From contig JAFGRD010000037.1 in the NCBI GenBank assembly GCA_016935315.1, positions 29,155 to 93,154 on the forward strand: a stretch of DNA of 64,000 nt, given 5' to 3'. The notes beneath the pieces were generated by a model. It searched no databases. It was given only the letters and a program-made list of their open reading frames with translations, and was not told the origin of the DNA. Within the stretch, counting starts at the first letter, position 1. Each line of letters begins with the position of its first letter. Positions 31,301 to 36,772 of this stretch are shown here, piece after piece. The position numbers and the translations under genes are program-made. The stretch is from Pirellulales bacterium. GTDB lineage: Bacteria; Planctomycetota; Planctomycetia; Pirellulales; Thermoguttaceae.

Positions 31301-31849
31301 CGTCCCCTGGAACCCCGGCTCGGCCGGGTCGTCGTCGTCGGCAAGCGACGAATCGACCGCCGGCACCAGGTACAGCCGTCCGACATCCTCGAACAACGCG
31401 CCGCCCTCTTCAGCCCGTTGCGAAAGGATTGCCCGGGCGACCGTCTCGCTGCCGGCGTCGTTCAGCAGCAGGTCTCCGGTGCCGCCGTCGGTCACGATCG
31501 TCAGCGCGGAACCCGTGCCGACCACCTCCGCGCCGAGCAGTTGGTAGTCGGAGCCGTGCAACAGGACGTCGGCGTCCATCGCGATCACATCGCCCGTGGA
31601 CGCGGCCGGCAGAACGTAGTCGGCCGTCTTCGGAGCGTTGCCGCCCAGCAGGCTCCAGGGCAACGGGGAGATGCTCAACAGCAGCCGGGACTCGAGGGCC
31701 TCGAACCCGGCGATGCGATGCACCGTTGGAGGGGCGAACCGCCAAGCGGATCGGCCATGGCCGCATTCGGGCAGCCTTGGGTTTGATGAGTGCCTTTGCG
31801 AACCGGCGGAAGAACCGATTCGACGCAGAACGTCTCCCCAGCGGAACAT
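16301..31849 (-). CDS. Giant multidomain surface protein (RTX, SdrD-type, GEVED, dockerin; LEPR-XLL N-terminus)
   Basis: One uninterrupted 5182-residue frame. The N-terminus carries LESRLLL (52-58), the planctomycete LExR-x-LL export motif. In order: a peptidoglycan-binding-like segment (about 220-275); a long beta-rich and helical region to about 2520, with at least one flagellin-IN-like motif near 29 kb; RTX block 1 (about 2527-2807); three SdrD/Cna-B-like repeats (about 2840-3375); a GEVED domain (about 3377-3537); a 220-residue module ending in two dockerin-like EF-hands (about 3544-3764); another SdrD-type repeat; a beta-propeller (about 3873-4097); RTX block 2 (about 4117-5030); and a C-terminal domain (WTLTSRTYEQRTANIAAGVG, then GGLDRDWFF). 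It is probably secreted and calcium-binding, acting in adhesion or as surface structure. The ATG at 31849 is the first in frame and places the export motif correctly. Confidence 0.88.
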   Translation of the reverse strand: MFRWGDVLRRIGSSAGSQRHSSNPRLPECGHGRSAWRFAPPTVHRIAGFEALESRLLLSISPLPWSLLGGNAPKTADYVLPAASTGDVIAMDADVLLHGSDYQLLGAEVVGTGSALTIVTDGGTGDLLLNDAGSETVARAILSQRAEEGGALFEDVGRLYLVPAVDSSLADDDDPAEPGFQGTLELTVGFDDGFGSQQSVLSVDIQPGHSGSGENSVTINTETLDVLRLQHRLNHLGMRGDASGDVLDLTGTMDAETTSVLQLFQAVVDSQGTATPEEASGEISLHSATWLNDASAPRWEEYTPLGSATERYGTDWLAEIVDYGTTTVAGLAAAGIHVDTISTIDGYGSAALHAGGPGRLHQVGLDVDFTVPGDAQAGDGLGLNVASEQLLFDLVDAMHDKAADLGLTMTEVFLSNDDIIDAINAAIDPPLGSPAVAMAGAGLAAGLMQVGFAAPTVHSTVAASEADSMQLIVRKLRELGETLELIGDEAVTLTAGTEIPYVGDGLSDVVDLGQSMQDLANRLLGPAMVAAVDSPSGVALGDEAPVLVLLDGENPTEVRIPANGSTSIGDLITDIDAGLAAADYGDGQTLGDLLEAGQTTNANGDPVLSIATAESGVAGFLTLTTLRMTADDPGPAYGQPTLDLEFDVSFTLMQLDGTSDTETSIPVGPVAIELLVEPSATEDWPSTEDNVTLQDLADDLNEAFELAVPGGTNDHLGNDLFALVDDGGTSGDTSDDKLVVAARNPYITDVTINDLSASEEAALGFSDGQTAAESSMEATSKLGFEGVRAIAEPRFDSVGELMAVLADELGVTEEDLDWEYDAQTGAVLFNLALSESYEKQSELDFGDGLDLGPLGTLELTATADAAFEVGVDLDFRVGLYLGELGEGIEITGGTPLAELNGGAGVDILVAVTADNDGPEFGRPAANDTITLEINGGAGSGGSDHALSFNVASAEITDNFDLLDLVADMNDQLDDEGLGEAVEAAIYAERDLGGTIISRRITLLATDESVRTLDVLGGTLLGFSGAQGGNHYDLVVDDGGGTHYIDLDGAETVQDVIDAFNAATDSTLSIADDGLGLRVQSDGSVPLTISAAQTFDTTSLAGLGLGILGVSEDGDGTDDGILEGAPLHGRTLTDRVFLVEPAAGEQNVNLSLEVRAEEINLSAGLGLIALQVANVDTDDDVDTDPDPLRISLGLPLNLKDPGTGDNQDGRITLGELYDTLRSGDVGSVIHLSEAMSDFTADVSAALGLSADLFDGAYSCEIVATVGLATENDLGSLEFNVETSDCAAGFGQLGELSVEQVLQVIRDFLDQLQQSAQASVLSAEIPVIDTSLADIIDLADRVFDAVDQVISSVDLDAVRDARDVLDSAIANLPICTSCGSSDKQDLLDALQSLDGVLAGDLGRLPTRLISIAGELQRAASETIGTGPFDPIEQELVDALEDLETLVPSLNTLAERLESAVNEYLPSGVVFHFDVVDFDGNPGNGMQNAVVIGLTAGDDDLVAETFSPELPADSFGILDLGADVDLYAGGSISLGFGIDLTELTEGDPAEAPFVLVRDPDVADPSLVKTGLDLNAGFDSSFSAGVGFGSLDLVDADVELSLLAAEQETLTVGGGAVTLSATPLEEDSRFVIVYDGTDVLAAEEFEISGTTLTFVGGSPPANGTEVTVQYQTSTVPGTGTDRAADLNNRATVSINFDDPAFTITGNAIGAVPLVDLFDGSGPSLQIQANGMVVGALDAEFLNSRAENAVTLAVGLEHLLDPQLNIDTEALLSMFQDVEFDLRLIVEGVETLLQLLEDGLTSEVAANLPLIGGGLNTAGTFIGDLRTHVVEPFGDFLDSVGGTFEDVADSIAQWLYDQLNPLGIIGDTNGNSTPGELGDVIVELDADHFQFLVKLSGGDEVGVDFDSGLAGLPLEAEGGAHIGWDYDIDFGVGVDRLSGFYFVVNDPMATDKPEVELQVYAGLDVDNSGPDPVPTSLTLDLYALELSVTDNLDGTEPGTKFTGTLGLDVEGNTSNRLPLSDLGSRSFGEIFQIEFNTQVGVDLELAAALGADLPGVAADLTAGWEFSMSTGSKGQIEVVVGEPEVTFGNIRLELGGFLSQYIGPAIDVINDILEPFRPVLDLLTAEVPGVSQLSEMAGRGPVTMIDLVAMIYPEKGESIRKFVNVVSQIADVIEAIDDASSGGEVVISFGDLNFGGTHNDVDLRDSGWNTEDLDSVFDAAATGFQSLTSQMNDAGSMEMGQAVSSLTREPSSGGLGGLGIELAFLQPTNIFKFLIGQTADIITWDIPRFDFLFEWGQKFRITPVPPISVEIGFNLGAFIDLSVGYDTRGLQTGNFIDGFYFGDLANVSSGSDVDEFGFGMGVTLAALLDIGVASAGIEGEIRGDVYANWADTDNDGKMYLDEIANIVRQDGVECLFDIHGAVRAIVRLVWEVLFWSGSVDIIDVEIFSFSNEGLCPKFEAAHVADGTDGEDDRNVLPDGTTAAEGTLILHAGHFAGLRQQGSSTDTTEQYTVTQFAPGVYEVEGMGLTQSFSAVESIFFDGGTGNDVLDLIGLNGADEVPVPVTAYGGDGADVLEGGSQDDLLDGGAGADSLTGYSGADTLVGGGGNDTITGDTGDDSITGGDGDDRITGGDGNDTIEADSGNDWIEGQGGGDSISGGAGTDAIYGAFQGTPPDGAQADAADYLEGNANRDTIYGDDGDDTIYGGSGDDFIYGEEGSDILYGDSGHDWMEGGTGDDRMIDAGKGNDLLIGGPGKDVLLGNWGNDVIFGYYMGDNTSTDGEHIEGGPDDDYVCGTEGVDLIYGGTGEVDFGSGLGTGLDHVDPWTNTDVPVLAGGYVPSTCLEEPEYVQPDPVVIMGQKFEDLDGEGTWDADETPLGGWTIELYDDLGDFVASTVTADLDLDDDGSIDPITERGVYRFEDLDPGTYTVVEVLQGGHQQTAPDGGSHEVTLDSGETAEGLNFGNRPLARICGFKWDDIDRDGFHDPDEPGLGGVTVYLDINENGYLDTFDGVPLEPYQVTMEDDPDTPEDETGRYCFEDVTPGTYIVREVVPAGRYQTYPRATVVYYNVFEGGAGGEWSNNSIDGTPSGRKFLGQFGSEAVVLDLAGLPSHETVTVEFDLYVIRSWNGNQVIDLSGQRIGPDRWSLGVEGGATLVDTTLSNSDAPIGPYNQAYPDDYGVGDYPPRTGAAENNTLGYYYSGEYPMDSVYHLRYTFAHHEDYLKLNFAAMGIEADETWGLDNMVVIAGSDGHIVEVGPGDHVRDVDFGNSPPRGDITGQKFEDLNSNGRRDPGEVGLDGWTIELVDARTGSLVDTQVTQSDDVNHDGEIHPETEQGLYAFIGIDPGTYIVREVQQPGFEPTTSPAVTIFVSPDQPITIDFGNQPKSLDFGDAPDRPYPTFLESDGPRHLIVQRNPTLGRQIDAESDGLADGHATGDDLHQTDDEDGVVFAGDLVVGEPGVVQVVVTNADGVLNAWIDFNGDGDWLDKGEHVFQAVPLKVGTHTLSFNVPGDAPPGDTFARFRLSTQRQLSFVGPAPNGEVEDYRVTIEAPTAVVVGRHVFYNNSYFDGNLPQANSRDDEAIALDKQALLPGQTATFANYTSYARGINGIMVDLDGLDENVTLGPEDFEFRVGNDNDPDTWDRAPKPISVTVRPGAGVNGSDRVTVLWEDYAVLKQWLQVTVRANDRTRLAAPDVFYFGNAVAEAGNSTTDAKVNATDMLLARNNPRTFINPAGVDFPYDYNRDARVNATDMLLARNNQTHFLNALRLITVPAKHEAGDEAPVAKDDPDCLVYGYKWDDQDGNGTWDAGEPGLAGVTIYVDLNDNGQLDAGEPSTVTGDDDPDTAQDDTGFYCFGSLPGPSDGYVIREVVPDGWIQTFPVSRLLVHDIHRSMFDINRDTAATARRRITGQDVLGMSVSPDDGLLYALSLAKRELVTIDPPTGLATSVSTLDIEIQEGDIDFDPTTGALYGVRGNGNYLYKIDVGTGHASPIGQVAQIKDPSAMAFDQTGNLYVIDPQMGVLLRLDKSNAAIITSVSLSLSGLGTFAGMDFDPVTGRLYLVASGGSGSNPALFAVDVNSGNLGLVGYTRPDLSAMEFIPDPAHVVQPVPGQVSVRADFGNWQPTYLPDGSDEIHAAGRDDTIYGDNLVTDPTIISEGDADLIYGDDGKDSIYGQDKDDVLWGANETLDTAFTADDDLIDGGEDNDEVRQTVDSHQTLTNALLTGQGNDSLVDVEQATLAGGPDGNVIDASAFTAGPVTLIGEDGADEIYGGTGDDSLLGGPGDDVVLAGGDGDDTLVGGAGSDQLKGEDGDDVYQFETAVSTEVDEVSESAAATGGIDTLDFSTLSVSDGVSADLTALTIATHTHRQVVTTNPSLLENAFGGAGQDALAGNANDNWLVGGANDDKLKGLGGNDTLEGGAGDDDLDGGDDDDVYVFRTATTDELDTIFEAAGPTGGVDTVDFSALAAGDPVTVALFDTTLAQHTHRIVKSPTAEGVDNVIGTPGDDTLVDSNYDNLLTGGDGDDLYVFIDPVNPQNDVVEEAPAAGIDTLVFGLVSLDLTVDLTAAAPMAFDALRSISGPGTNFEHVLGGSGDDDIKGNGSDNSLYGGPGNDTLSGEAGADTLEGANGDDLLQGDAGDDLYVFTKATAMAETDTIAESAAPDGGTDTLDFSALAAGDRIDANLTDLVLTVQHTHRVVNSPDPSLLENVLGTPGIDVLVGNAAANRLEGREGADLLDGLDGDDQLLGGAGDDFYRFSPAAAAQNDTITELAGEGSDWLWFAPLAAADPVLVDLSAESEIASHTNRTVQVAAGTHAVNIEHVAGGPGADSITGSAVANILWGGEGDDQLDGGLGGDVLYGGLGSNTLRGGGGDDFYYFADGIAATDTLVEDSGVVTGGLAAGGGSDTLDFRNINGAVAFDLTLTSQVVNGILTVNLHDSSGPLADYFENILGTQLAGNQFVGNGADNILVGGPLVDLIDGGAGNDVLLGRDGADFLLGGGGHDIVLGGPGDDSQLLGEAGRDIIVGGTGSDTLDGGDGEDILADGTTLFGAGTEEETIAALGVIRDEWTLTSRTYEQRTANIAAGVGAGGAFRLAVGSTVFYDSDPDELTGGLDRDWFFRNLADDTVTDLDVDELAKAAKETRLESTELRERATTAYFELLAESRSRNHQDGNDGRHSDAIDDDLEYLVGRLTRHW
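16760..19500 (-). repeat. RTX-like block 2 with ~140-residue supra-repeats
   Basis: Within the giant gene, glycine/aspartate nonapeptides (GGxGxDxLx type) alternate with a longer unit that reads roughly DTLDFSxL...HTHRxV...ENVxG before each RTX cluster. About six units can be counted; the HTHR signature lies near 18790, 18430 and 17805, with a degenerate HTNR near 17480. Confidence 0.8.
20560..21220 (-). repeat. Shared RHVFYN/dockerin module, copy in giant 1
   Basis: About 220 residues from RHVFYNNSYFDG to NALRLITVPA, closely matched at protein level by 63181-63830 on the plus strand. It ends in two EF-hand-like dockerin segments (AKVNATDMLLARNNP and DYNRDARVNATDMLLARNN). Confidence 0.85.
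23430..24270 (-). repeat. RTX nonapeptide block 1
   Basis: Tandem GG-x-G-x-D-x-ux repeats (for example GGAGADSLTGYSGADTLVGG and GDDRITGGDGNDTIE), the calcium-binding parallel beta-roll typical of RTX proteins. The block spans roughly residues 2527-2807 of the giant. Confidence 0.88.
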
Positions 31850-32179
31850 GGTATCTCACCCTTTGCTCGATGATGCACCCGATGGGTGCCACTTGGTTTT
31901 GGAGAGATCGGAGAGTCCGATGTCTCGGCAATGCGGCGTTTCGAGACTGAATTTGTGAAATGCCCGGGAAACCGGGGATTCCGATTCGTCGCCGCTGCTC
32001 TGTTCCCCTGATTTCGATTGGGGGGCCTTTTCCACCCGGACCGCCCAAGCGAGCATTCATTATACCGCCAAACGGAGCATCTCCGCAGACAATAATCGTG
32101 AAAATCGTCAGATACAGGACGTCTTGCGTCGCGGGCTTCCCAGTTCCCCTATTTTGACAGAGAACCGAGGATTCTGACA
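31850..32179. promoter_or_regulatory. Upstream region of giant 1
   Basis: There is no credible gene here. On the minus strand a perfect TATAAT (32064-32059) lies about 210 bp upstream of the giant's ATG, without a matching -35 at normal spacing. It is a candidate promoter only. Confidence 0.35.
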
Positions 32180-32207
32180 TTGACCCTCCCGGCGAGGTGC
32201 CTATAAT
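32180..32207 (+). promoter_or_regulatory. Sigma70-type promoter of the lipoprotein gene
   Basis: TTGACC (32180-32185, 5/6) and a perfect TATAAT (32202-32207) are separated by 16 bp. The predicted start near 32214 gives a leader of about 250 nt before the ATG at 32466. Confidence 0.6.
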
Positions 32208-32231
32208 CCGGCCCGGCCCGATCGTTCCTGC

Positions 32232-32256
32232 ACGGTTACCTCATAGAGATAACCGT
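32232..32256 (+). promoter_or_regulatory. Inverted repeat in the lipoprotein leader
   Basis: ACGGTTACCTC (32232-32242) and GAGATAACCGT (32246-32256) pair over 11 positions with one mismatch around the loop ATA. It sits about 20 nt after the predicted transcription start, so it could be an operator or a 5' mRNA hairpin. Confidence 0.45.
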
Positions 32257-32465
32257 TGCGACCGCAAGAAGTGCCCTAGATCGCCGATTCTGCGGAAAAC
32301 CAATAATTAATTCAACGCTGTAGTTCGATCTAATCTTACAGCGCGGATCATGTCTTCTTTTTGCCAGTCCTCAGGGAAGGGGACGCCCGACTCGGGAGCC
32401 AACACGGAAGTTGACGGCCCAGCAGGGCCCTTTCTCGTTGTCCATTGCTAAAGGACACTCAAGCC

Positions 32466-34010
32466 ATGCGAAATCTTGCTGTAGTTTGTATGATTGCGGT
32501 TGTGACGATCGTCGGCCTGACCGGCTGCCAGAGCGACAAAGGCTGGTCGATGTCGGATTTGGCGTTTTGGAAGAGCAACCCCTTCAAGTCTTCCGCGGCG
32601 ACCGCCAACGATCTGGCGAAGCCGTCGGCGCTGGCAGGCGCCGCCAACCCACCCGCTGCTGACTACTCCTCGACCGCACCCGCGGCCGGCTATCCTTCCA
32701 GCTACAACGCCGCACCGACTTATCCGAGCACCCAGCAGCCCTATCCATCGACTCAGCAGGCGACCGCGGCTTCGAGCTACCTGGCAGGCAACGGGGCCAG
32801 TTCCTACATGACGGCGCAGCAGGGCCCGTATGCAGCGGGCGGCTCCACATCAGCGGCCCCGTATGGAGCCACATCCGCCTATGGCGACACCGGCGTCTCT
32901 TCGTACGGCTCGCCCTACGGCGGCCAGAACGCCGGCAGCAACGACTACATGTCGGCCAACACGGCCGGGGCGTATGGAAACCCCATCCGGTCCGGAACGG
33001 CGGGCTCGGCCTACGATGGCGCAGCCAACTCGTACGGCGGCAACTCGTACGGCGGCAACGCGGCCTATGGCGGCTCGGCCAATCCCAGTTCGGCGTACAG
33101 CAACAGCAATTCGCCGAACAGCTACGGGGCGCTGGCCTCACGGCCGAGCACTCCGGCAACCGGGCTGAACGGGAGCGGCAGCCGGTATGACGGCTATGGA
33201 ACCGGAGCGGCCTCCTACGCCGGCGCTGGGACCGGGGCCGCGCCGTCCTCCGGGCCTCTCTCCGGATCGCGCTATGGGGATGCAGACTACGCTGCCGGTT
33301 CCTCCAACACCAATTACGGAGCCGGTTCGACGTCGTCCTATGGCAGCAACGCCACCCCTTACACGGCCGCGGCGCCAGCTTCTGCGTACGGCGCCAGCGG
33401 GTCAGCCTACGATTCCGGCGGCAGCTCCGGCTACGGCAATTCCGACCCCCGCTACGGCAGCGGCAGCTACGGCAGCAACAGCTACAACACGGGCAGCGCG
33501 GCATATGGGACCCAGCCCCGGAGCGTCGCTTCGGCGCCCGGCAGCCAAGCGGCCGGGCTACCCGCCAGCGGATCCTCGACAACCGGATACTCGACTCCAA
33601 GCTACACGCCGGGGGCGGGCGCCTATAGCCCGGGGTCAGGCGCGTATGCACCGGGCACCGGCAACAGCTATACGCCGGGCGACACGGGTTACCAACCGGC
33701 GGGGGTGCCGGAATATCGATCGCCTTACTCGCCCGCCGCGACCGGGGCCGGCAGTCCCGCCACCTATCAGCCCGGCAGCACCCAGCGCTACCAGCCGCAG
33801 AAGTCCAACTCGGTCAGCCGCGCCGCGCCGGCCGTGTATTCGTCTCAATCGGGCAATTCGGCCTACCCAGGGGCAACCGGCTACCCGAGCACGACGGCGT
33901 ATCCGAGCACGTCGGCATCCACCGGATCCAGCGTGGAGCCGGCCCATTACACGCAGCCAGCCGGCGGCGCGGCGACTTCCACGGCAGGCTCCTACAACTT
34001 CATGCGTTGA
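32466..34010 (+). CDS. Repetitive Ser/Tyr/Gly/Ala/Pro-rich lipoprotein
   Basis: A 514-residue predicted lipoprotein. Residues 1-20 are a signal peptide ending in the lipobox LTGC, so the mature protein would start at a lipidated cysteine. After a short region (SDKGWSMSDLAFWKSNPFKS) almost the whole protein is low complexity, dominated by Tyr, Gly, Ser, Ala, Pro and Thr in irregular motifs such as SYGG, NSYGGN, AYPST and PGTG. No domain is recognised; it is probably an extended, disordered cell-surface or periplasmic polymer. The ATG at 32466 follows AAAGGA at good spacing. The stop overlaps the end of the convergent holA gene by 11 bp. Confidence 0.8.
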   Translation: MRNLAVVCMIAVVTIVGLTGCQSDKGWSMSDLAFWKSNPFKSSAATANDLAKPSALAGAANPPAADYSSTAPAAGYPSSYNAAPTYPSTQQPYPSTQQATAASSYLAGNGASSYMTAQQGPYAAGGSTSAAPYGATSAYGDTGVSSYGSPYGGQNAGSNDYMSANTAGAYGNPIRSGTAGSAYDGAANSYGGNSYGGNAAYGGSANPSSAYSNSNSPNSYGALASRPSTPATGLNGSGSRYDGYGTGAASYAGAGTGAAPSSGPLSGSRYGDADYAAGSSNTNYGAGSTSSYGSNATPYTAAAPASAYGASGSAYDSGGSSGYGNSDPRYGSGSYGSNSYNTGSAAYGTQPRSVASAPGSQAAGLPASGSSTTGYSTPSYTPGAGAYSPGSGAYAPGTGNSYTPGDTGYQPAGVPEYRSPYSPAATGAGSPATYQPGSTQRYQPQKSNSVSRAAPAVYSSQSGNSAYPGATGYPSTTAYPSTSASTGSSVEPAHYTQPAGGAATSTAGSYNFMR

Positions 34011-35052
34011 CCTGTTGCCGCGGAGCCGCCAGACGGACGATCAAGCGTTCGAGGATCAGTCGGGCGGGCAACGCGCTGGCCCCTTTCAGGTCGAGGTCGG
34101 CCTGAAGCAGCCAATCGTAGAGTTCGTTGCCGCGTTCACTCCCCAGATGGCGAAGCTGGCGTTCCGCCTTCTTCAGCACAAACGCACGCACGCCCGCTTG
34201 CTCCAAGGCCGCTTGCAGCGAAATCCGGCGACCGCTCTGCTGTGCCTGGAGGACCAATCGGGTGGCGGCTGCAAGCCGTCGCAGCGAGGCCGAGATCTGT
34301 CCCAGCAGCCCGATCGGGCTTTCCCCGGCGGCCAACAGGCGGTCCAGCTGGATCATCGCGCCGCGAGCGTCGCCGGCCAACGCGGCGTCGAGCATCTCCC
34401 ACACCGTTTTGGCTCGCCAGCCGCCCGCCAACTGGGTGACCATCTCGGGCGTGATTCGCTTGTCGGCGCCGACGACCAGGGCCAGCTTCGCCAGTTCTTG
34501 GTCCAGCAGCCCCAATTCGGGACCAATCACTTCCAGCAGCACCTCGACGGCCGAAGGTGGAAGCTTCACTCGGTGTGCCTGTTGGGCCCAGGTTGCCAGC
34601 CAGCGGCTCAGCCCGGCAGCTCGGGGCGCGCTGCAATCGATCGCCAGGCCGTCGGCCGCCACGGCCTTGTGGAGCCGCGTGTTGCCGGGAAACGACTTCA
34701 ACTCCAGCAGCAGCACGCCGGTGCGGGCCGGCCGGGCGACGTAGTCCTCCAACTCGGGCCGATATCGGCTGACGAATTCATCGGCCTCCTCGACCACGAC
34801 CAGCCGTGTTCCGCCCCCGAACATGGCCACCGTCGACAACTCGTCAAGCACATCGCGGAGTTCCACCTTGGGGCCCTCGAAGCTCGCCAGCGAGAAATCG
34901 CCCTCGTCGCCGCCCAGCACGACGTGACGCAGCTTGATGATCGCCTGTCGTCGCAGAAAGGCATCGTCGCCGAAGACCGCACAAACCGGCTTCGGGGCGT
35001 GCTTGTCCGGATCGGCAAGGTAGTCGACGGCATGGAGGGTCTTGGCAGCCAT
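34000..35052 (-). CDS. holA: DNA polymerase III delta subunit
   Basis: A 350-residue HolA-type delta subunit, part of the clamp loader that opens the beta sliding clamp. It shows delta-family architecture: an N-terminal AAA+-like domain opening with VCAVFGDDAFLRRQAIIKLR (the degenerate P-loop region), LVVVEEADEFV near residue 90, a middle helical domain, and a C-terminal collar domain (WEMLDAALAGDARGAMIQLD, then LLAAGESPIGLLGQI, a typical HolA motif). The start at 35052 (MAAKTLHAV) is favoured because homology begins just after it; the frame is open further upstream. It is convergent with the lipoprotein and divergent from the pectate-lyase-like gene. Confidence 0.88.
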   Translation of the reverse strand: MAAKTLHAVDYLADPDKHAPKPVCAVFGDDAFLRRQAIIKLRHVVLGGDEGDFSLASFEGPKVELRDVLDELSTVAMFGGGTRLVVVEEADEFVSRYRPELEDYVARPARTGVLLLELKSFPGNTRLHKAVAADGLAIDCSAPRAAGLSRWLATWAQQAHRVKLPPSAVEVLLEVIGPELGLLDQELAKLALVVGADKRITPEMVTQLAGGWRAKTVWEMLDAALAGDARGAMIQLDRLLAAGESPIGLLGQISASLRRLAAATRLVLQAQQSGRRISLQAALEQAGVRAFVLKKAERQLRHLGSERGNELYDWLLQADLDLKGASALPARLILERLIVRLAAPRQQVNA

Positions 35053-35186
35053 GCCGCCAGTATAGGCCATTTCCCGGCAACCCGCGACCCGGGGCCGCCG
35101 GCTCGCAAGCCCCCGATTATTCTCAATCCAAGCATCGATAAGTGGTTGAACTCTGAGTTTCACGCTGAAAGTGCCGGCGGTCCGTT

Positions 35187-35215
35187 TTGACCCTGCGCTG
35201 CGCACCGAGTATCAT
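35187..35215 (+). promoter_or_regulatory. Sigma70-type promoter of the pectate-lyase-like gene
   Basis: TTGACC (35187-35192, 5/6) and TATCAT (35210-35215, 5/6) are separated by the ideal 17 bp. The predicted start near 35222 leaves a leader of about 88 nt. Confidence 0.6.
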
Positions 35216-35309
35216 GGTGCTTGCGCAGCGCTGTGATCCGGCGGCGATGTACGGTTTCGAGCCGGACTTATGCACCATGCCTGGTCCAAACACAAAGGGT
35301 TTTGACATT

Positions 35310-36701
35310 ATGAAGGCAACGATGGGAGCTCCTCTGTTCGTGTTGGCAATGATCGCGTGTCTTGGCGCCGCCGTGGGCGAGGAGGCCGTCGAGGTCGTCA
35401 ATGTCCGTGACTTCGGCGCCGTCGGCGACGGAGAAACCGACGACACCGCGGCCTTTCAGCGGGCTCTCGACAGTGTCGGCAACGCCGGCGGGGGGACCGT
35501 GCAGGCGCCGCGAGGCGCTTACTTCTTCGCCGGACACCTCACCGTGCCGGCCGGAGTCACCCTGCGCGGCACGTGGGAGTCGATTCCCGCCCACAACGGC
35601 ATTCGCGATCGCGGGTTGCCCAAGCCGACCGACGACGGCACGACCTTCCTGATTACCGAGGGCGCCGGCAGCGAAGAGGGATCGCCCTTCTTGACGCTGC
35701 GCACCAACAGCACGTTGCGGGGCGTCGTGCTCTACTATCCGGATCAAGATCCCAACGAGGTGCCAAAGCCCTATCCTTGGGCGATCGCCATGCGCGGCAA
35801 GAACCCGGCCGTGCTCGACGTCGAGATGCTCAACCCCTTCAACGGCATCGACGCCACGCGCAACGAGCGGCACCTAATCCGCAACGTCCACGGCCAGCCT
35901 CTGAGGCGCGGGATCCTGATCGACGCGATCTATGACATCGGGCGCGTGGAGAACATCCACTTCAACCCCTGGTGGAGCATCAAGCCGAAGCTGGCCAAGT
36001 GGCAGCTTGAACACGGCGAGGCGTTCATTCTCGGCCGCAGCGACTGGCAGTACGTGTTCAACACGTTCTGCTTCGGGTACAAGGTCGGCTACAAGTTCAT
36101 CCACACCCGGACCGGCATGTGCAACGGCAACTTCCTGGGGCTGGGGGCCGACGCGTGCTGCACGTGCGTGCTGGTCGAAGAGAGTGCCCCCTACGGGCTG
36201 CTGATCACCAACGGCCAGTTCGTCGCCTTCAAGGGTTCCGACCCCACCATGGTCGAGGTCTCGGCGGGAAACCATGGCAGCGTCCGTTTCGCCAATTGCG
36301 CGTTCTGGGGGCCCTGCTATCAGATTGCCAAGCTTGCCGGGCGGGGAACGGTCGGCTTCAGCGACTGCACGTTCTGCCAATGGGACGCCCAGAACGAGGG
36401 CCGCCACGCGATCCAGGTCGAAAGCGGCACGGTGATCGTCCGCGGCTGCGAGTTCCGACAGGGGAAACCGCAGATCGAGCTGGGGGAAGACGTGCGACGC
36501 GCCGTGGTCACCGACAACCTTTTCCGCGGGCTGGCCCAGATCACCAACCACAGCCAAGGGACCGTCCAGATCGCCAACAACGCGGCCGATCCACCGCCGG
36601 AGGCCCCGGAGGTCGCGCCGGAACCGGAGCCAACGGGGCAACCGCAGTTACGCCCCGCGCGCCGTCGGGTGTGGCGTCGTCGGCTGTTGCCGAGACGATG
36701 A
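35310..36701 (+). CDS. Secreted pectate-lyase-superfamily (right-handed beta-helix) protein
   Basis: A 463-residue exported protein. A signal peptide covers residues 1-24. Immediately after, VVNVRDFGAVGDGETDDTAA is the hallmark start of the Pectate_lyase_3/GH28-like superfamily, followed by GGGTVQAPRGAYFF and TVPAGVTLRG. The middle is a right-handed parallel beta-helix with stacked Asn/Cys/Gly coils. The C-terminal 40 residues are proline-rich then strongly basic (RPARRRVWRRRLLPRR), possibly a wall-binding tail. The substrate cannot be assigned; planctomycetes use such proteins on algal polysaccharides. Six cysteines cluster at residues 268-300. The start follows the promoter at 35187 and begins a clean signal peptide. 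Its stop lies at the edge of the degenerate repeat copy D. Confidence 0.82.
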   Translation: MKATMGAPLFVLAMIACLGAAVGEEAVEVVNVRDFGAVGDGETDDTAAFQRALDSVGNAGGGTVQAPRGAYFFAGHLTVPAGVTLRGTWESIPAHNGIRDRGLPKPTDDGTTFLITEGAGSEEGSPFLTLRTNSTLRGVVLYYPDQDPNEVPKPYPWAIAMRGKNPAVLDVEMLNPFNGIDATRNERHLIRNVHGQPLRRGILIDAIYDIGRVENIHFNPWWSIKPKLAKWQLEHGEAFILGRSDWQYVFNTFCFGYKVGYKFIHTRTGMCNGNFLGLGADACCTCVLVEESAPYGLLITNGQFVAFKGSDPTMVEVSAGNHGSVRFANCAFWGPCYQIAKLAGRGTVGFSDCTFCQWDAQNEGRHAIQVESGTVIVRGCEFRQGKPQIELGEDVRRAVVTDNLFRGLAQITNHSQGTVQIANNAADPPPEAPEVAPEPEPTGQPQLRPARRRVWRRRLLPRR

Positions 36702-36757
36702 CTCCGGGCGGCGAAGTCGGATAGGTCGCCCTCGCGCATTGAGTGTGCAAGCGTCAA
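36696..36757 (+). repeat. Dispersed hairpin repeat, degenerate copy D
   Basis: The right-hand part (GGTCGCCCTCGCGCATTGAG onwards to GCGTCAA at 36757) matches copies A-C closely. The left part is shortened and diverged, apparently losing one arm of the hairpin. It lies between convergent genes ending at 36701 and 36773. Confidence 0.65.
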
Positions 36758-36772
36758 TCGCGATGCGAGTCC

